Notes under the pieces: model-generated
The model's input: the letters and a program-made list of their open reading frames with translations, nothing else
What the model was told of the DNA's origin: nothing
Databases searched by the model: none
NCBI GenBank assembly: GCA_036781505.1
Contig: DAIQAV010000039.1
Coordinates: 1 to 14,905, forward strand
Origin: FEN-680 sp036781505
Lineage (GTDB): Bacteria; Actinomycetota; Geothermincolia; Fen-727; Anoxymicrobiaceae
DNA length: 14,905 nucleotides
Direction: 5' to 3'
Shown: positions 13,333 through 14,905 of the stretch, piece by piece
Numbering within the stretch: position 1 is the first letter of the stretch
Layout: every line of letters starts with the position of its first letter
Translations under genes and position numbers: made by a program

Positions 13333-14905
13333 GTGAGAATCCTGGACCCGTCGCACATACGGAACTTCTGCATCATCGCGCACATAGACCACGGCAAATC
13401 GACGCTCGCGGACCGGTTCCTCGAGATCACCGGCGCCATCGAGCCGGGCATGGCGCGCCCGCAGTTCCTGGACCGCATGGATCTTGAGCGCGAGCGCGGC
13501 ATAACCATCAAGGCGCAGGCGGTCCGGCTTTCCTACGAGTTTGCCGGGCAGACCTACGAGCTTAACCTCATCGACACACCGGGACACGTCGACTTCAACT
13601 ACGAGGTGTCTCGGACGCTTGCCGCCTGCGAGGGCGCGGTCCTGCTGGTGGACGCGGCCCAGGGGGTCGAGGCGCAGACGATCGGGAACCTGCACCTGGC
13701 CCGGGAGAACGGGCTGAGGATAATTCCCGTGATAAACAAGGTGGACCTCCCCTCTGCCGAGCCCGAGCGGGTGCGCGAGGAGGTCGTCGACATTCTGGAT
13801 GTGGAGCCCGCCGACGTGATGTTCTGCTCCGCCAAGACGGGCGAGGGCGTGAGGGCCGTGCTCGAGTCGATCATCGCGCTGGTGCCGCCGCCTTCCGCGG
13901 GCGAGGACGCCAGGCTGCGCGCGCTGGTTTTCGACTCCACCTACGACCAGTACCGCGGCGTGGTGACATTCGTGCGCGTCGTCTCGGGCAGGCTCGAGGA
14001 GGGCGCCGAGATCGGCATGATGGCTGCGGGGAGCCAGGCCGTCGCCGAGACGGTGGGCTACCTCTCACCGGACATGGTGCGTGCCGACTCGCTCTCCGCC
14101 GGCGAGGTCGGGTTCGTCGCCACGGGGATCAAGGACGTATCCAAGCTGCCGGTGGGGGACACGCTGACCGTGTCGGCCGACGCGGCGACCGAGCCGCTGC
14201 CGGGCTACCGGGAGCCCAAGCCCGTCGTCTTCGCCGGCTTGTTCCCGATAGAGAACAAAGATTACCAGAACTTGAGGGAGGCGCTGGCCAAGCTGAGGCT
14301 GAACGACTCCTCGTTCACGTATGAGCCTGAGACCTCGCAGGCGCTCGGCTTCGGCTTCCGCTGCGGATTCCTGGGGCTGCTGCACATGGAGGTGGTGCGC
14401 GACAGGCTGGAGCGGGAGTACGACCTCGAGCTCATAATCACGCCGCCCAACGTGGTGTACAGGGTCACCGACAAGGCCGGCGAGGTGACCGTGGTCAAGA
14501 ACCCCTCGGAGATGCCGCCGGCGAACTCCGTCGCCAAGGTCGCTGAACCCTATGTCTCGCTGCTGCTCATAATGCCCGGCGAAATGGTGGGACCCGTGAT
14601 GGAGCTGTGCCAGCAGAGGAGGGCTCTGTACCGCGATATGGTCTACCTCTCCACCAACCGGGTGGAGCTGAGCTACGACATGCCGCTGGGCGAGATGGTC
14701 TCGGGCTTCTACGACCAGCTTAAGTCCAGGTCCAGGGGATACGCGTCGCTGGACTACGAGCTGGAGGACTACCGCGAGGGGCCGCTGGTCAAGCTCGAGA
14801 TAATGGTGCACGGAGAGGTGGTCGACGCTTTTTCCACCATTGTGCCCAGGGACAGGGCGCAGGCCCGCGGCCGCGAGCTGGCGGCCAAGCTCAAGTCGGT
14901 GATAC
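13333..14905 (+). CDS. lepA: Elongation factor 4 (LepA) GTPase, 3' end outside window
   Basis: LepA/EF4 is a ribosome-associated translational GTPase linked to back-translocation and to 30S assembly. About 524 of roughly 600 residues are visible. The G domain has G1 AHIDHGKST (16-24), the switch region RERGITIKAQAV, G3 DTPGH (81-85) and G4 NKVD (135-138). An EF-Tu-like domain II follows. The LepA signature region contains QALGFGFRCGFLGLLHME, then the elongation-factor G-like domains with PPNVVY and a start of the unique C-terminal domain at KLEIMVHGEVVDAFS. The start is uncertain. GTG at 13333 overlaps GGAGG, while CTG at 13342 is 8 nt after GGAGG and yields a more typical N-terminus (DPSHIRNFCIIAH). 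I report the GTG frame conservatively. Confidence 0.95.
   Translation, partial: MRILDPSHIRNFCIIAHIDHGKSTLADRFLEITGAIEPGMARPQFLDRMDLERERGITIKAQAVRLSYEFAGQTYELNLIDTPGHVDFNYEVSRTLAACEGAVLLVDAAQGVEAQTIGNLHLARENGLRIIPVINKVDLPSAEPERVREEVVDILDVEPADVMFCSAKTGEGVRAVLESIIALVPPPSAGEDARLRALVFDSTYDQYRGVVTFVRVVSGRLEEGAEIGMMAAGSQAVAETVGYLSPDMVRADSLSAGEVGFVATGIKDVSKLPVGDTLTVSADAATEPLPGYREPKPVVFAGLFPIENKDYQNLREALAKLRLNDSSFTYEPETSQALGFGFRCGFLGLLHMEVVRDRLEREYDLELIITPPNVVYRVTDKAGEVTVVKNPSEMPPANSVAKVAEPYVSLLLIMPGEMVGPVMELCQQRRALYRDMVYLSTNRVELSYDMPLGEMVSGFYDQLKSRSRGYASLDYELEDYREGPLVKLEIMVHGEVVDAFSTIVPRDRAQARGRELAAKLKSVI

Overview
This high-GC window (roughly 60-65% by eye) looks like chromosomal DNA from an uncultured or deep-branching Actinomycetota lineage. 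The main reason is the right half: leuS, comEA, comEC, holA, inverted rpsT and lepA form a conserved actinobacterial housekeeping block. The high GC, frequent GTG/TTG starts and protein style also fit. This assignment is inference; no 16S rRNA or other decisive marker is present.

Left part (1-2165). The C-terminal end of a GH51-type alpha-L-arabinofuranosidase, cut by the window edge, runs tail to tail into a minus-strand pair. That pair is an epoxide-hydrolase-like alpha/beta hydrolase followed by a BsuPI-domain lipoprotein whose GTG start overlaps the hydrolase stop by 4 nt.

Middle part (2166-6311). A small single-pass membrane protein precedes a plant-type phytoene-desaturase-like flavoprotein with a C-terminal membrane anchor. 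A convergent second flavoprotein, resembling the geranylgeranyl-reductase group, follows. It is transcribed divergently from a TetR-family regulator, with a candidate operator between them. The two flavoproteins are separated by a 348-bp gene-free stretch packed with three large inverted repeats, which resemble REP/MITE-type elements or structured 3' ends. This is the least ordinary part of the window. A TetR-controlled membrane-lipid or isoprenoid redox module is a reasonable but unproven reading.

Right part (6354-14905). leuS comes first, then the DNA-uptake genes comEA and comEC (1 nt apart), then holA for the DNA polymerase III delta subunit (3 nt after comEC). rpsT lies convergent to holA and divergent from lepA, which runs off the right end. 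Extended -10 promoters of the form TG-n-TAnnnT recur upstream of tetR, leuS, comEA, holA, rpsT and lepA. They help choose starts and suggest that comEA mRNA is nearly leaderless.

I found no tRNA or rRNA gene, CRISPR array, intact insertion sequence or origin. I see no clear new multi-gene defence or biosynthetic system. The best leads are the palindrome cluster, the two-flavoprotein/TetR locus and the promoter and start architecture.
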